Source of the DNA: Scedosporium boydii
Taxonomy: Eukaryota; Ascomycota; Sordariomycetes; Microascales; Microascaceae
Length of the DNA stretch: 64,000 bases
Assembly: GCA_002221725.1 (NCBI GenBank)
Contig: NJFT01000153.1
Span: 1-64,000 of the forward strand
Reading direction: 5' to 3'
Position numbers and translations under genes: made by a program. Shown here piece after piece: positions 12,493-25,200 of the stretch (position 1 is the stretch's first letter; each line of letters opens with the position of its first letter). The notes under the pieces are model-generated. The model saw only the letters and a program-made list of their open reading frames with translations. It searched no databases and was not told the DNA's origin.

Positions 12493-13540
12493 GCGATGAA
12501 GCACGGGATGAGAAAGTCGGACAGGCAGTTCCCTTGTCTTACATTCTATCTTTTTAATTTGCTCTTTCTTTTCCCTTCTAGGGATCTTCTTGACGCTCGT
12601 TTTTCTACTTTGAGACATTTGCTTTTATAACTTCATCAGGAGGGCCCAGTCCGCTCTTTTTTGAAACATTTTTAATTTTTACCTTTATCTCACTTTTAGC
12701 GGACTGGGCGGTTTATGTTTGGATGGAATTGATATGGGATGGACTTCACTTCTTCACTTCTTACCTTCGTTTCTCTGGGAACGAGGCCCGTTTTTCGGAG
12801 CACACTGAACAGTGGCTCAAGGCCGTTGGCTGGATTGGTGACTGGATCTAACTTATGGAAGGAAATATACATTCTTCACATCTCACGTCCAAGAGCACAC
12901 GTCTATTGTTATTGTAATTCCTGGGAAGTGAGACAACGAGGTGGACCCGTCAAATAATCGTAATCACAGAGTCACTCTCCAAACGTAGAAGTTTGGGTTG
13001 CTTCGTTTGAAAAACTTCTTCAGGAATCCGGGGTCCGGCAAAGTGTAGTAGTGCCTCGTATGTTACAACTGGGGAGGCCGTCTCTTCACTCACTTCCCCC
13101 GTCCCCCTTTCCGATTCCTGGAGGCATAATATTCAAGCCATACTTACTGAATTCTAAGTAGCGCTCAAGCTTCTGAAGTAAGAAACTCTTAACCTACCCA
13201 GCAGCCGATATCTGGGTATTCTTGGAGGCAGAGGGCAGCACACCTGCTCGGCCGCAATCAAGCTCACAAGGGCTACTCATCCTACCTCTCCAGTCCCCGA
13301 GAAAAATTAATGAAGTGGGAAACTCAGCAACCGGCAATACCGGAGAGAGCCCGTTGTTTCCCATAATATGAAAGGCCATGCAAGTAATCACGCAGGCTGA
13401 AACTGCGACGTCCGGGCATCCTACTAATCTGAGGGGCTGTCACGGCGTCGATTTCTTCTATGAAGAGCTGTGCTGGTCTCCAAGTCCAGAAACAATGGCC
13501 AATGCCTAAACCTCCCTAGTTTCCATGCACTCAAATTTGC
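12493..13540. other. Intergenic between laccase and kinase-like gene
   Basis: Contains the laccase 3' untranslated region with a strong inverted repeat (listed separately). I see no gene in the rest; the short frames near 12739 and 13194 look random. Confidence 0.55.
12644..12709 (+). repeat. Perfect 12-bp inverted repeat in the laccase 3' flank
   Basis: GCCCAGTCCGCT at 12644-12655 is matched exactly by its reverse complement AGCGGACTGGGC at 12698-12709, with a 42-base A/T-rich centre. In RNA it would make a 12-bp stem, GC-rich, starting about 150 nt after the laccase stop. It may shape 3' end formation or mRNA stability, or it may be a relic of a small element; neither is shown. Confidence 0.7.
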
Positions 13541-14539
13541 TTATGTTTGGATCTCCCTCACCATGATACTCAACTCGGCTAGGGTCGGACGCTCTTCCGG
13601 CCTTGGACGCATGCACGCATCGACGACGGCCTGGAGCGGAGGTGGAACGGGCCATTCAATAAATGGTGTTATTGGCCCATTCGCGTAAACCATGCTTTTG
13701 ATACAATTTCCAATATCATAAATGTCGGATATAGGGGTCCAGCCCGAGTCCTCCAAGCCTCCCTGAAAGGCGACCTCGGGGGCTTCCCGCTGCCCCCAGT
13801 GGCTTTCGAGATCGCAGACAACTAGGTGCTGGCCATCGTCTGAAAAGACAAGGTTCTCGGCACGTAAGTCGCGATGGACAATGTCAACCGAGTGAAGACA
13901 ATCTAAGCCGTTAATGAGTTGTAAAATCCAGCTCTTATAAACAGCTAGGGAGGAGAAGCGACCAAGGGTGCGCCAGCAATATGATAGCTTTTGGAAGACG
14001 AGCTCCCCGTTTGTACATCTGCCGAGAAGTTGGATGACGTTCGGAGAGCGTGGATTGCCTGGTACGGAGTCGTCCTGGCACTTGATGAGATTTTCGATCT
14101 CGCTTCGGTACTTGCTCTTCTTGACAAAGTGCTTCTCAGGGTCGACAGAGACGAGAGGCAGTTTGGAAACGAGCTCGCTCATATCCTCAGAGTCATCTCC
14201 TGGGAGCTCGGGATGCTCTGGACAGGAATTTAGAGGACGGATGCCATCGCCACCGATTTCAATGTGACCTGACAAGGGGGGTAGGTTGCGACGGAGTCAT
14301 AGGATATCGCCCGAGAGAGCACCTGGAACGTCGAAGATGCGTATACACTGGCCAAGCTGGATGCCGTCAATCCAGTACGTGATGTAAGACTTGTTGTCGC
14401 CACGCTGGATGTCAATTTCGAGAAGTGGTCAACCGCTAGGCGGATAAAGATTGATAGCAACACGACGCTGCTCATACTCGGTTCGGAGACGGAGCACTTC
14501 TTTGCTGAAGGCATCATCGACTTGATTCTTATTAGCCAT
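13541..14539 (-). CDS. Protein-kinase-like gene interrupted by an in-frame TGA (possible pseudogene)
   Basis: Kinase-fold protein. Exon 1 (14323-14539) starts MANKNQ; a 54-bp intron (14269-14322), itself holding a TGA, joins it to exon 2 (13541-14268) and restores a smooth reading VPG-HIEIGGDGI. The model has 314 codons plus the stop, but codon 37 (14429-14431) is TGA, with coding-like sequence on both sides (NLYPPSG before, PLLEIDIQRGD after). No GT..AG intron that I tried removes it in phase. The kinase core has HRDLRAEN (catalytic loop, Arg for the usual Lys), CDLE in place of DFG and APEV. These changes are, from memory, shared by a family of small fungal kinases, so they need not mean loss of function. 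A downstream ATG (MSELVSK) could still give a shorter product. It could be a nonsense mutation, sequencing error, strain pseudogene or readthrough site (TGA-C). Confidence 0.65.
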
Positions 14540-17314
14540 AGCTTGGTGATTGGTGCTAATTCTGAGTGAGGAGCTACGGATGGTGCCGGCGTTTTGGGTG
14601 GGATGATGCTGGCCGGTTGGCAAGCTGGATGGGAGTCTCGTCTGCTCCCCTGTACATCGTATATAAACCGCGACAATGGAAGCGCCAGGTCTAATTGGGT
14701 CTGAGACGACGCGCGAATCTGCAGTGTTGATTGTTGTGCCGCTATTGTTGTTGTCTTCTCTCACTCTCTCTTAACCCTCTCCAACTTACTTTTTACATTT
14801 TATTTCTTCGCTGTCTCGCCTTTTTCTTTTCTCCTTGGAAAAGTTTCAGACTTTCTATTCGTGCTTTGAGCAATAATTCAATGCAGAGCTAACATCCCTT
14901 TGTCTCATCTCAACACCAATATCCTCTGCCTCCATTGCTCTAAAGAGCCCCCCACTGCTTTTGCTGCACCACTTCCCACCGCAATTGAACACTCTCCTTC
15001 ATCACACCGGGTATTGGAACTTGAAGAATCTATCATTAATGTACTAATGCTTTGCGATTTCACCAGCACGTAGCCCTTATAGCCCTGCTGGCCGGCTTGC
15101 CGCCCTGTGGTGCGGTCCAGTGCTGTCATCTAAATTAAGAGCCTCACCCACATCTTGTTAACATTGCCGCTTGATGTGAGGAGCGAGGAGCGATGAGGCG
15201 GGTTTATCGCATGCCTCTCAATTACTAAATTCACATTCATCTAAATACCATCCAATGGGCCTGCATCGTCCGTTATAACCCGAATTGAGACGAATCATTT
15301 CGGCGGGGTTTCCTTCAATGTCGTCTTGAGTCGGGCCATCAGAGCAAGGTCAGCCGGGAAGTCAAGCGTCTACATCCCGTTCACACCACAACTAACCGCC
15401 GACCCTGACCTGCAAGAGATACTTCGTAATGGACGGTTGGTTAGAGGGCAGGATATTCAAGCGCGGGGTTCAAGCCGGAGGCTCCACAAAAGACTCTGAT
15501 GAGATGTCCTATCAATATCAATGATACTTCAGTGTTGCATTCAATTCCTGGATGAAGTCAGTGTTGTTAAGTTGGTGAGCAAGTGTGCGTTGGCAGGTCT
15601 TTGAAACAGTGGTTCACAGAGTATGTGGGTGAAACAAAACACACACGCACATTTCTGGGACGACATGGTCAAGAGACAACAGCGCATCATTACATTAGAT
15701 GGCGTTGCTGCACCTGTCGCGCTCGTAGGAGAGGAACAGACGGGATGAGCTGCAGGAGTACTGAGGCACGAAGTATTACGTGGGAGATTTTAGCAACAGT
15801 ATCGCCATGAATGCTGGGTCTTGTCACCCATCGTGCTTTGCCCTTCGCTGGGTGGATCAATGACTTCTGGTCATCCTAAGAAGTTCATGTTATCATTTCC
15901 TTCACTGCTTCACATCCCGGGAGGGAGCCTGTCTTAGCCTGGGTCTCGTCACAAAATCTGGCCAGGCCCCTCCGTCATCCTCCAGGACAGAGGCGACGCT
16001 GGGTCCGAAATCGAGTGGTCTACAATGCGTCGTGGCTAAGCCTTATGTCTGACTCATCAATACTACCTCCCGATCAATCCGCTGTGATGCGAAGACTTGG
16101 AATCTGGATGATTTGCTTCTGGCAGGAAATCAACGCCCAATGCTCCTCAAATGCTGTCGTGCTGCCCTGCCGCATAAGCCTGTACCTTTTTGTGACCTGC
16201 ATAAAACCCCCAGCGCTTGGGTGATGTGCGCATTCTGGTTGACTGCTTTGGGATGGACATTAATACCTCAAGTTTACCTCTATTCCGTTTCCGCTGGTCT
16301 GAAGTACTTTTTTCGACGATCCATGACGGCTTTGCGGGCCCTTCGGAAGCGACAAACGGTCGTCACTTGGCCTTGAAGGACAGACACACACACCAATCAA
16401 AGTGTGGATGACGAACAGTTGGGGTCACATCGGCTAATAAGAAGGACAGACTGGTAAAACGGTCTTGCAGAGACAAGGACCTAGACACCGATTTGATTGA
16501 TCCCTGGATGTACTTCGTAGTGTACTTCGTATTGACATTGCACTTGAGTTTTTGCGCATTCGTTGGGGATGATTGATCCAGGACAGCGTGCTTCGGAACA
16601 ACCGCACTACACCAAGTACACTACACTACGCAATGCTACAGGCCCGAATACCGAGCCTCCACAGTGATGATGTGCACTATTATGAGTGACATTCTGCCTC
16701 TGACTGTTCTGGCGTGTGCAGGTTCGGTTCCTACTTCGCCAAATTTCCAGAAAATTGAGCCACTCCCAAATTAAAACTCCCGACACTGCTTTTTCGTCGC
16801 CCCGTCCGCCTCTGCGTCTCTCCCTTTTCTTCTCGTGATTCCATTTCAATCCCAACGCCTGATCATTCGTTCCAATATTCCTCATTCCAGACTTCATTTA
16901 CAGGTCTTATTTTTACCTCGACCAACTCCTTTGATCAACATCCAAGTCAATCTTTTCGGCCTGCCCACGCACTCGCTCTTTGACTCCCTCTCACTTTCCT
17001 TAGTCACGCGTTCTTTCCTGGTTTCGATTGCAATTGATCGATCGCACATCTCACTTTTTTGACTACCAAAAGAAACCTCTTTGACGGCTCAACCGATCTG
17101 GCCTGACACGAATCCTCGTCGGGATCTCCACGCACCAAGAGCCGTATTCAAGAGCTCACATTCCTTTTTTTTCCGCGCTTCCAAAACCGTTGATCGACGA
17201 GCATCTTCCATCGAGCCTCACTTCGAGCATATCGCGCTATTACGACGCTAGCCGCGCCTGGTGGTTCCTGGATTGAACAGGCGAAACTTTCTTTCTGTGC
17301 TCGCGATTACCACA
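14540..17314. other. Intergenic, 2.8 kb, no gene seen
   Basis: Holds three copies of the nonamer TACTTCGTA (15420, 16511, 16523). The right-hand 500 bases (about 16800-17314) are strongly CT-rich and look like the promoter and long leader of the membrane protein at 17315. I find no spliced frame with a recognisable product. Confidence 0.5.
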
Positions 17315-18070
17315 ATGTACTACAACGGAATATTCCGGCTACTGATCGTGACTCTTTCTGTCACTTCGGTTGCTCAGGCCAGCCTCATCCAGAATGGCCG
17401 TATTCCCGATGGTGCGATTGTGAAGAGGCAAGAGACTGGCGTTAGTGCGAACGCTGACCCGACCACGACTCCCCCGCCTCCCGCGACTTCTCTCACGCCC
17501 ACGCCGTCGACCCCTCCGAATGATGATGGCAAAGACAAGGACTCAACTACTTCCTCTCCTCCTCCCGCCAACACTGACCCGACTACTTCTCAGCCGGCGC
17601 CGACCAAGAGCACGACGTCGGATGACTCTAAGCCCAAGCCTACAGACTCCCCCGACCCGACACAGCCTCAGCCCACTACCGAGACTTTCGTCCATATCAT
17701 CACCACTACCAATTCCGATGGTCAACCCACTGCGATCACGTCCTCGGGGACCGTCACTAAGACGCCGGGACTCTCCCAGGGTAGCTCTGGCGGCACCTCT
17801 GGAATGACCAAGGAGACGAGGAATATCGTTATCGGTGTCGTCGTCGGTGTTGGCGGTGCGATCGTTCTTGGCGCCCTTGGCTTTGTTGCCTGGAGGATCT
17901 GGGGACGCAAGAAGCAGGCTGAAGAACAGGACAACCTCATGAGCTACGGTGACAAGGCTGACGATGGAAGCTCTCCTGGCGGCACGGTTGGACATGCCCG
18001 AAACCCCTTCCAATCGACCCTCGAGACGTACCACGCGCCGACGCAAGTCAACGCCTCCTCGAACTTCTAA
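17315..18070 (+). CDS. Mucin-like single-pass membrane protein, possible cell-wall sensor
   Basis: Single-exon, 251 aa. A signal peptide covers about residues 1-22, followed by a KR-Q dibasic site (about residues 37-38). Then comes a 110-residue domain dominated by Ser, Thr and Pro, expected to be heavily O-mannosylated. One membrane helix (IVIGVVVGVGG through FVAWRIW) is followed by a basic stop-transfer (GRKKQ) and a short cytosolic tail with several Ser residues. This architecture is that of fungal Mid2/Wsc/Msb2-type surface sensors, but no cysteine-rich WSC domain is present, so the class is inferred. The open frame starts earlier at a GTG; the ATG at 17315 is chosen because the signal peptide begins there. 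It stands alone. Confidence 0.8.
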   Translation: MYYNGIFRLLIVTLSVTSVAQASLIQNGRIPDGAIVKRQETGVSANADPTTTPPPPATSLTPTPSTPPNDDGKDKDSTTSSPPPANTDPTTSQPAPTKSTTSDDSKPKPTDSPDPTQPQPTTETFVHIITTTNSDGQPTAITSSGTVTKTPGLSQGSSGGTSGMTKETRNIVIGVVVGVGGAIVLGALGFVAWRIWGRKKQAEEQDNLMSYGDKADDGSSPGGTVGHARNPFQSTLETYHAPTQVNASSNF

Positions 18071-19059
18071 TCAAGCCCTGTGCTGTTTATTACGTTTCAA
18101 TGACACTTTGTGGTAGACTGTGTTCACGATTTCCCCTTTTGTTCTTCCTCTTTCCATTGTCAGCCGCCGATACCCGAAGCCGCTGTCACTCGACTCTTCA
18201 CCGACCATTTCCTCTACTTGTATGTCTTGGGAAAAATTCATTCCTTCATCGATAAGGGGAACATGGAGTTTTACGGCTGATTTTTTTGGTTTCTCTTTTG
18301 TCGTTGTTTTTAATCTTGCGAAAGACATCGCACCACATTGCGTTTGAAATGGATCCAGCCACACAAGTTTTGTTTGTTTTGCTCTCCTGTCGTTTCGATT
18401 TTCCAGAGAACACACAAAGGCCTCTCTGTTCATGTCTCCGCTTCCCTTGCGGATTAATCTTTCACATCCTTGCGTCCAATGCAAATTCTTGAAATGGTCT
18501 CTTCGACGGGGTCCTTCTGGGCTGGCGATTTCCCTAGGGAGAGTCTAATCTCGGTTGGCGCCATATTGTATGTATGTACACCTAGAGAATATTTAATTAA
18601 TATCACGGCCTGTAACACTCTCCGTTTGGTTCCCTTTCATCAAATTTCGCGTCTTATTTTAGCCATCACCTCTGCATCGAAAGCAGATTCTGGAATCCGT
18701 CTCACGTGACCTAATATCATCCCAGGTTGTCGAGGGTCAACATCGTGTCTCAGCGTCGTTTCGGCTGTGACATTTACAAGGCCTCTGCTGGCGATCACTG
18801 TTTCATCCCCAGATTGAGTGCGGGCAGTGCTTTCTGTAATGTAATGTAAATCTGCTTTCGAGGCGGGTATTCTACGATGATTAAGAGTTTATCGAATTCT
18901 TCTCTTAATCTAACTCGTGCTTGCGTTTTTGTCATTCTGCTGTGATTCCCATTGCCATCTCCCGCTTCATTCAAAGATAGACCCCGCCTTGAGAAATTCC
19001 TCTCGTCTGATTTACGACACCACTAAGAAGAGTTACAGCGTCAGGAACCCTCAGAAAAA
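18071..19059. other. Intergenic, no gene seen
   Basis: Contains the 3' flank of the membrane protein gene and the promoter of the small secreted protein gene. A TCACGTGA palindrome (E-box type, bHLH site) lies near 18702. Nothing else is supported. Confidence 0.5.
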
Positions 19060-19756
19060 ATGTTGATATGCCAGCTGAACATCCTCGCTGCCATGACAGT
19101 GCTGCTGGCTAGCGCGACGGCCATAGATCTCACGGCGGAGCTCAACGCTGGATGGAAGATGGCACTCCACCCAAGGCAGGCGACGAACCTCCAAGCCTTC
19201 TCGGGGACATTGGGAGGCGTGCGAGCATCCGCGGTATGATTATCTATCCAAAAATCGAGCCGCCACGAAGCGATATCGTTTGCCTCCGTTGGAAAACGTG
19301 AGGGGACCTGGAAACTGATCTCTTCACGGTGCGATTTAGATTACGAATTCTGGAGACCCGGAGAGGCCATTCGCTGTCGACGGTGATACTTTTGTAGGTT
19401 TAATGCGTTTTCTCACGTTGATAAATAATGACGTTCGCTCACACGTTGAGAATACAGCCCGACTTCAGGACGGCAGCGGACCGGGCATGCGACAACCAGA
19501 AGAACAACTGCGCCGAGATCGCAAACAGCCCCACCGGGACATTCGAAGTCAGCGACTGCGATAAGCAAAACGGTGGGTTCCACACTCTACGCGGAAAATC
19601 CGGCATGGCGAGCAGGAAACCAGTTTACGCTAACATGGCGGGCGATACACAGAACAATGCAAGTCGTCGATAAGCTCCGCATCGAAGACAACCTTTGGGG
19701 AACCAGCCCTCGTCAGCTCGAATGCGCAGTTCGATTTCATTTGTGATATAGTATAA
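19060..19756 (+). CDS. Small secreted cysteine-containing protein, four exons
   Basis: Hidden gene recovered by splice reading. Exons 19060-19233, 19340-19393, 19458-19572 and 19653-19756 (introns of 106, 64 and 80 bp; a GCTAAC branch point is visible in intron 3) join in phase to give 148 aa. The N-terminus (MLICQLNILAAMTVLLASATA) is a clear signal peptide. The mature part has five cysteines, in the contexts ACDNQ, NCAE, DCDK, QCKS and ICDI. The segments ITNSGDPERPF, CDNQKNNCAE and CDKQN-EQCKSS look like a family of conserved small secreted fungal proteins that I remember only without a name. No catalytic motif is visible. An apoplastic or effector-like role is possible but unproven. Confidence 0.78.
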
Positions 19757-22209
19757 AGAGGATGGCAATGGGCGGATGGGAGCAATGATTCGAAACAAGG
19801 CGTGGCTGGATGTATACATCGGATGACCAGCCAGCCCACGTGGGATTCTTAATGTCAATGGGCGATGGGAGAAGGGTAGGCTGGTTCCTTGGCACCGGGA
19901 TGGCGTTAAAGTTGATTATGTCTTTGAAATGCGGATACCTTTGGCGATATAATTGATTTTTGTACCACGAAGTTGTCCGAGTAAGCTCTTTTTCCCCCTC
20001 CGAAATCGAAAAACCTTGTCGCCTCGATCAATAATTGCCCGGATCTATTGGATTTTGGGCAGCCGGAGCACATGTAAGTGACCAACCCTACCTAGGAAGC
20101 AGCCTATGAAATGATCTTGCATCCCAGAGGCGAGGACGCGAGTGTTCTTAGGTATTAGGTTCAGGGCCCCTGACTTTGCGCTACGGCAGGGCTTGGGTCC
20201 ATCGCATTGATAGGGTTTTGATGAGGTCAATTCCAAGGAACAAGGAACGGGGCGAGCATTGAATGGCTCGGGATGACCCGATAAAAAAGTCAATTGCGGC
20301 GTTGGTGGTCAACTTTCCACGTATCCACGCTTACACGTGTCTTGGAGAACGAGGTTCGTTCGGAGTCACTGAGACCCGGTACTCACCCGCTCCCTACAAC
20401 TCCTCAATGCACTCATGAATTGGTCTCTCTCAACTAACATCGCAAGACGCCTAGCCATTGAAAAGTCCTCGAGAGTTTCCGCCAGAGACTGGAATCCAGA
20501 CCATGATTTAGACTAGCCACTTTGATCCAGCGCGCATGTACTTCATCGACAGGAATACCATGTAATAACTCGAGAGTAATTGTAACCCATGAGAAGCAGG
20601 AACATTCCCCATATGGAGAATGGACCGGGGTTTGGAAGACAACCTTTTTTGGGCTAATACATAATAATATTAGTTTGGGACGAAGTAGTGGAGTGGAAAG
20701 AACACTCTGGCAGCCTGGGGAATGAGGTTATTTTCCATGTGAGGATTTTCCATAATCTTTTTCAGTCCCATCAGTATTGGACATGTCCTTGAAATCCCCG
20801 AGACGCTGATGCTTTCTTGAGAGAGAATATTACTGGGACTCAAGAGGCAAGAACGCACCAAAGTCTTTGCGCAATTGGGCTTCCGAATGCCTTGGAAATA
20901 CCGTAATGCCGCGCTGTTGTGCGGCGGTGTACAAGTAATTTCTCTGCAATTATCTGTTCTCCACCAGTGTCACTTTTAATCCTACACTGTAGATGAGGTA
21001 CTTCTCTCTCACGTAGATTGATCTCCCTCACAACCAAGGAAATGAGTACAATGGGTAGTGTACAGGATAGTTGGTGTCGACTGAGGTACGAAGTATGACC
21101 GAAGGAATTTCCTTCCCGCCAAGATGACCGAGGACCATCGCAGATCTCATTAGTTAGGAGGGTACACAGGCACATTTATTTTAGCCGGAGTTCCTTTCCC
21201 AAAAGTGACCTCTTCAAATGTACCAGCTAGCATTCTTCCATCAGGGGCAAATTGCCCCGACCCATTTAGCACAAGGCCCCCTGCTCCTTCTTGACCCACG
21301 ATTGTTCTGTGATATGCCAGGAGTTCCGCCTCTTGGCGAGCGACTCCGAGATACTCGGGGTACTTCCTATACGAGAAACTCAATGTACCCACGTCCCCAA
21401 TTTCGCTGGTCAATACAGTGCGCAAAGATGACTTTGGCCCCCTGCTAACCGTGGCTGGCCAGAGGGAAGGAGCAAACCAAGCTTGCCGTGACAGGACAGC
21501 CCCGAGTGGCCTTTTTGATTGCTCGTGAACCCCATTGATCCAATTTCTTCTGGCTTTTTTTCCTCTTTGTCGAGTTCCCTGTCTTCGCGTCAATCATCAA
21601 CCCCTTTCCCAATGCTGCCCGACGTCGACCTTGAGTGAAGAATCTTGAGAATTCATTTTTCTCTTCCTCGACGACAACAGCCTCTCCCCAAGGCAGCCAA
21701 CCGCGCGCTCCCCATGTATCCGGCTTCTTCTGTTTTTCTGCCGTGTCCTCGTTTATAGGTCACTCTTTCGATTTTTTAATGATTATCTGACGTTCATTAT
21801 AATCTTTTTTTCCCACTTAATCCGTGACCTTTCCCGACAGCCAGTGTTGGGGACCGCCACTCCTAATTTTCCTCCTTGCCGGAAAACGCGTCGCGCCCAA
21901 CCCGCTCACCACCCTCCCTTCTCCTTCCACACCACCCGCGACGAACTCACGCATCCGAATGATTTTTTGCTGCTGCTGGATGCAAAAATAATTTATTTCT
22001 TGCGTGGTGGAAGGTCAAGGTTTTTCAGACGTGAGTTGAAGAGACTCAGCTGCAGGCGACTCAATCTTCGTCTGCGCTGATCTCGTTGTGGTGAGTCCCT
22101 CCCGGTTTGTTGAGGCGAAAGGGAAAAAAAGAAGAACCCGACCATCCACATTCGACATCCTGGCGAGGTAGACCACGCTTGTCTAACCTTCCCGCCTCCC
22201 CAAGTGCAG
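19757..22209. other. Intergenic and probable 5' leader of the next gene
   Basis: I find no supported gene between 19757 and 21600. One nonamer TACGAAGTA lies at 21087. From about 21600 the DNA becomes pyrimidine-rich. A good intron signature lies at 22091-22209 (GTGAGT donor, TCTAAC branch, GTGCAG acceptor), so the first exon of the large gene at 22210 probably ends at 22090. Confidence 0.5.
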
Positions 22210-25200
22210 GTTCTCGTGAAGACGTCGCCTCAACAATCGTCGCCGTCCCGTCCTGCAGGGGACGGAAACTCCGAGGCATCCCGGGCTCAATCTCCAGAGC
22301 AGCCTCAGTCCCCTGCTCTCTCGACGACCTCGACAGCGGACTGCTCTTTGGAAGACTCTCCCATCCTACACTCTCTACCCGCCCCAACCCTTCCTAGCAG
22401 GGCGTTAGAACTACTCAGGACCCCTCCTGCGCTCGACTCGGACGACGAGCCTCTATACGTCACGGCTAGTTGGGGATCCCCCTATCCACAGACTCATCAA
22501 GAGCATCTCCGAGAGGAGAGTCTGAGCAGCGAAGCATCGGAAGACTCGCCTATTCATCAACTCGAGCTTCATACGCCGTTTCTACGCCCGCCCCCCGAGT
22601 TTGCACGAGAGCTTGCGGACCAGTCAAACTACGCTTTTGTGAGCGCTGCTGTTCTCGCTAATCGCGCAAGGCGCCCAACTAGGGGTCTAACTGAGGAGTG
22701 GATTCGCCAGCACACGGCCGACGACTCTGCTGAAGGCCGCCCCTGGCTTAGTGACGGTACTGAAGATAGTGAGCCCTCTTCACTGAGAGGTTCCGCTTCT
22801 AGTAATATTGGCTGGCTTGAGCCATACGATTTACAGACGCCTCGAGCTAACCCCAACCGGTTACCCTCACGAGAAGTCTCTCGAAGACATCCACGCACCC
22901 GATCCAGCGTGGAAACCCTTACACCCGAATCTCACGCGCGCGATACCGGTTCTCCGAGAGTGATGGGGAAAATGGCGACTGAAGCGGACCAGACAACTGC
23001 GCCGGTGGCTGTGCCCGAAACAGCTGCACCAGCCCCCATTCCGAAGGATGGCCATCTTCCTCCCGCGACCCCTCCGCGGCCGACTGCCACGTTGGCAAAG
23101 GAGGCCCGGACTCCCAAGTCTCCTGCAAAATCGACTCCGTTAAGGTTAAAGTCGAACGAACAGCCTTCGCAGCCTCGGCCAAAGAAGAAAGTCCCATGGA
23201 AGGGAAAGAATATTATGGTACTCCTCCCTCTGGATGACCATCGCGGCCAGGCCAACCGACCGCCTGCTCCCCTTACGCAGGGCGAAGTTGAACGCATGTA
23301 TAGAGATTGGGAAGAGCTAGGCTATAATGTCCGTGGTTTTGATCTAAACAAGGATTCATCGCGCCCTAGTGAAGCTTCCCAGAGCCGAGCTTTCTGGCCC
23401 GACCACCGCGACATGGAGAGGGAACACCGCAACCGGCATTTTATTGTCACTTTGCCGGACTTGAATGGTAAGTGGTGAAGAGGAACGAGGGTACGACTTT
23501 TTTCTGGTTGAGCTAACATTGTGACAGCTTGGAAAAATTATGTCGATGAGCTGAACGAGGCGAAACTGCGTGCCCTCGGCGTATCAAGTCATGATGAGGA
23601 GCCACCGCCCCTCCCATCTGTCTCACCAGTGACATCAACGGCGAGCCGAATCCCGTCCAGCCAGCTTCCGGGACAGCCGTTTTCACCCCCAATCCCGCCG
23701 TCTTCCGCTTCAAGCAACCACTTCCCGTTCCCGGCACCCTTCATACCCGGCGGGCGAGGATCGGCGGTTACAAGCCCTGGCATTCCATCCACTGTTTCAC
23801 CCGTCTCCTTCGCTATTCCACCTGGAAAATATAATCCTCGCCAGTCAATCTCGATCCCTGCCACGTCCTCGCCCTTCCAGATCCCACCCCAGCCATCACC
23901 GCAGAACTGGGCCCAGCAGGCTCTTCTCATGCAATCGGTGAACCGTGGCGATTCTCCTGCCCTGAGTCTCAACGGATTGATCTCTCCTTCCTCGCCTTTC
24001 CAGACTGGTAGCCCGGCCTTCAACACCCACCAAAGGCACCAGTCTTTGCAGTACCCTCTCTTGCCTCATCAACAGTTGCCGCTCTACCCTGCTAGGGCAA
24101 CCCCCACTCTCCAAGAACTACGCGAGGTGGATGAGGATGGCTTGAGCAAGAGCCCCTCCAAGACTCCCGAGCCTCTCAAGGAGAACCCCGATGACCTTCA
24201 GAGGGAGATTGATGATGCAGAATACCATCTCGAGGAGCAGCTCCGAAATGAGCTAGAGCACGAAGACTATAGTCCTCACAACCAAGATAGCAAGGTTGAC
24301 CAAGGCATACATCTTCCAGACTCCGATGTCTTCCCCTCAGTCCATGGTCGTCAGCAATCTGTTCAGTTTGCTCTCCCTGAGCAAGTTCTCAGCAATGCCG
24401 GGCCCGATCCCGTTCTTCACCATCCACGACCGCACAGCAGAGGGCATTCCCTCTCGCACAACTTCTTGATGCGTCACGATGAATCTGGTACCCCTGGAGA
24501 CCCCAATGCTGGTTTCAGCCGATTCAAGGTGCCCGCCGATTCTAGCTCGCAGAAAGCAGAGGAATCCTACGAGATTATCACGAACCCCAGCAACCTCGGT
24601 ACCCCCGTGCAAGACTTCGATCTGGCCACTGTTCTTCAGGAGAACACGCATCAACGCGCATTCTCTACTGCAAGCAACCCTTGGAACGACTCGGCCTCGG
24701 TCACCAGTCAATCCGGCGCTCGTCGATTGAGCCATGCCAGCAAGCCTTCCGCCTCGAAGCTCAATGTCAAGGCGCCAGAGTTCAAATTCAATCCCGAGAG
24801 CACCTTCAAACCCGGGCAGTTCGTCTTCGGAGGAAATTCCTTCCAGCCACAGCCGACTTTGCTGCAGACGAACCCGCTCTTCCAGGCACCTCCGCCGTTG
24901 TCAGCAACTTCGAGCCAGTTCAGCATGTCCACTACCTCCAAGATTAATGTCAACGCGCCAGTTTTCTCCCCCCAGAGTGATTTCAGTTTCTCATCATCTG
25001 GTCCCAAATTCCGACCGGATGCTCCTTCATTCACGCCATTCGGCGGCGCATTTTCCGATACGATTACGAGTCCATTCTCGGGTTCAGAAAGCGGAGGCAA
25101 GCGGTCCGGCTCCATCTTTGGCGGTATTGAGATCCCTGCTCCCGAGACCATCACGCCAGCGAAGAAATCCAAGGCGATCCCCATTGTCCGACCCCCAAGC

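Noticed and set aside
14323..14539. Intron that would remove the TGA in the kinase gene
   Set aside because: Donors GTATGA, GTGTTG and GTTGAC with the nearby CAG acceptors either shift the frame or make an intron of 36 bases, too short.
17543..18046. 167-codon minus-strand frame
   Set aside because: Antisense shadow of the Ser/Thr/Pro-rich membrane protein, whose codon pattern leaves few stops on the other strand.
21150..21593. 147-codon minus-strand frame
   Set aside because: Looks mildly protein-like but has no recognisable motif or start context.
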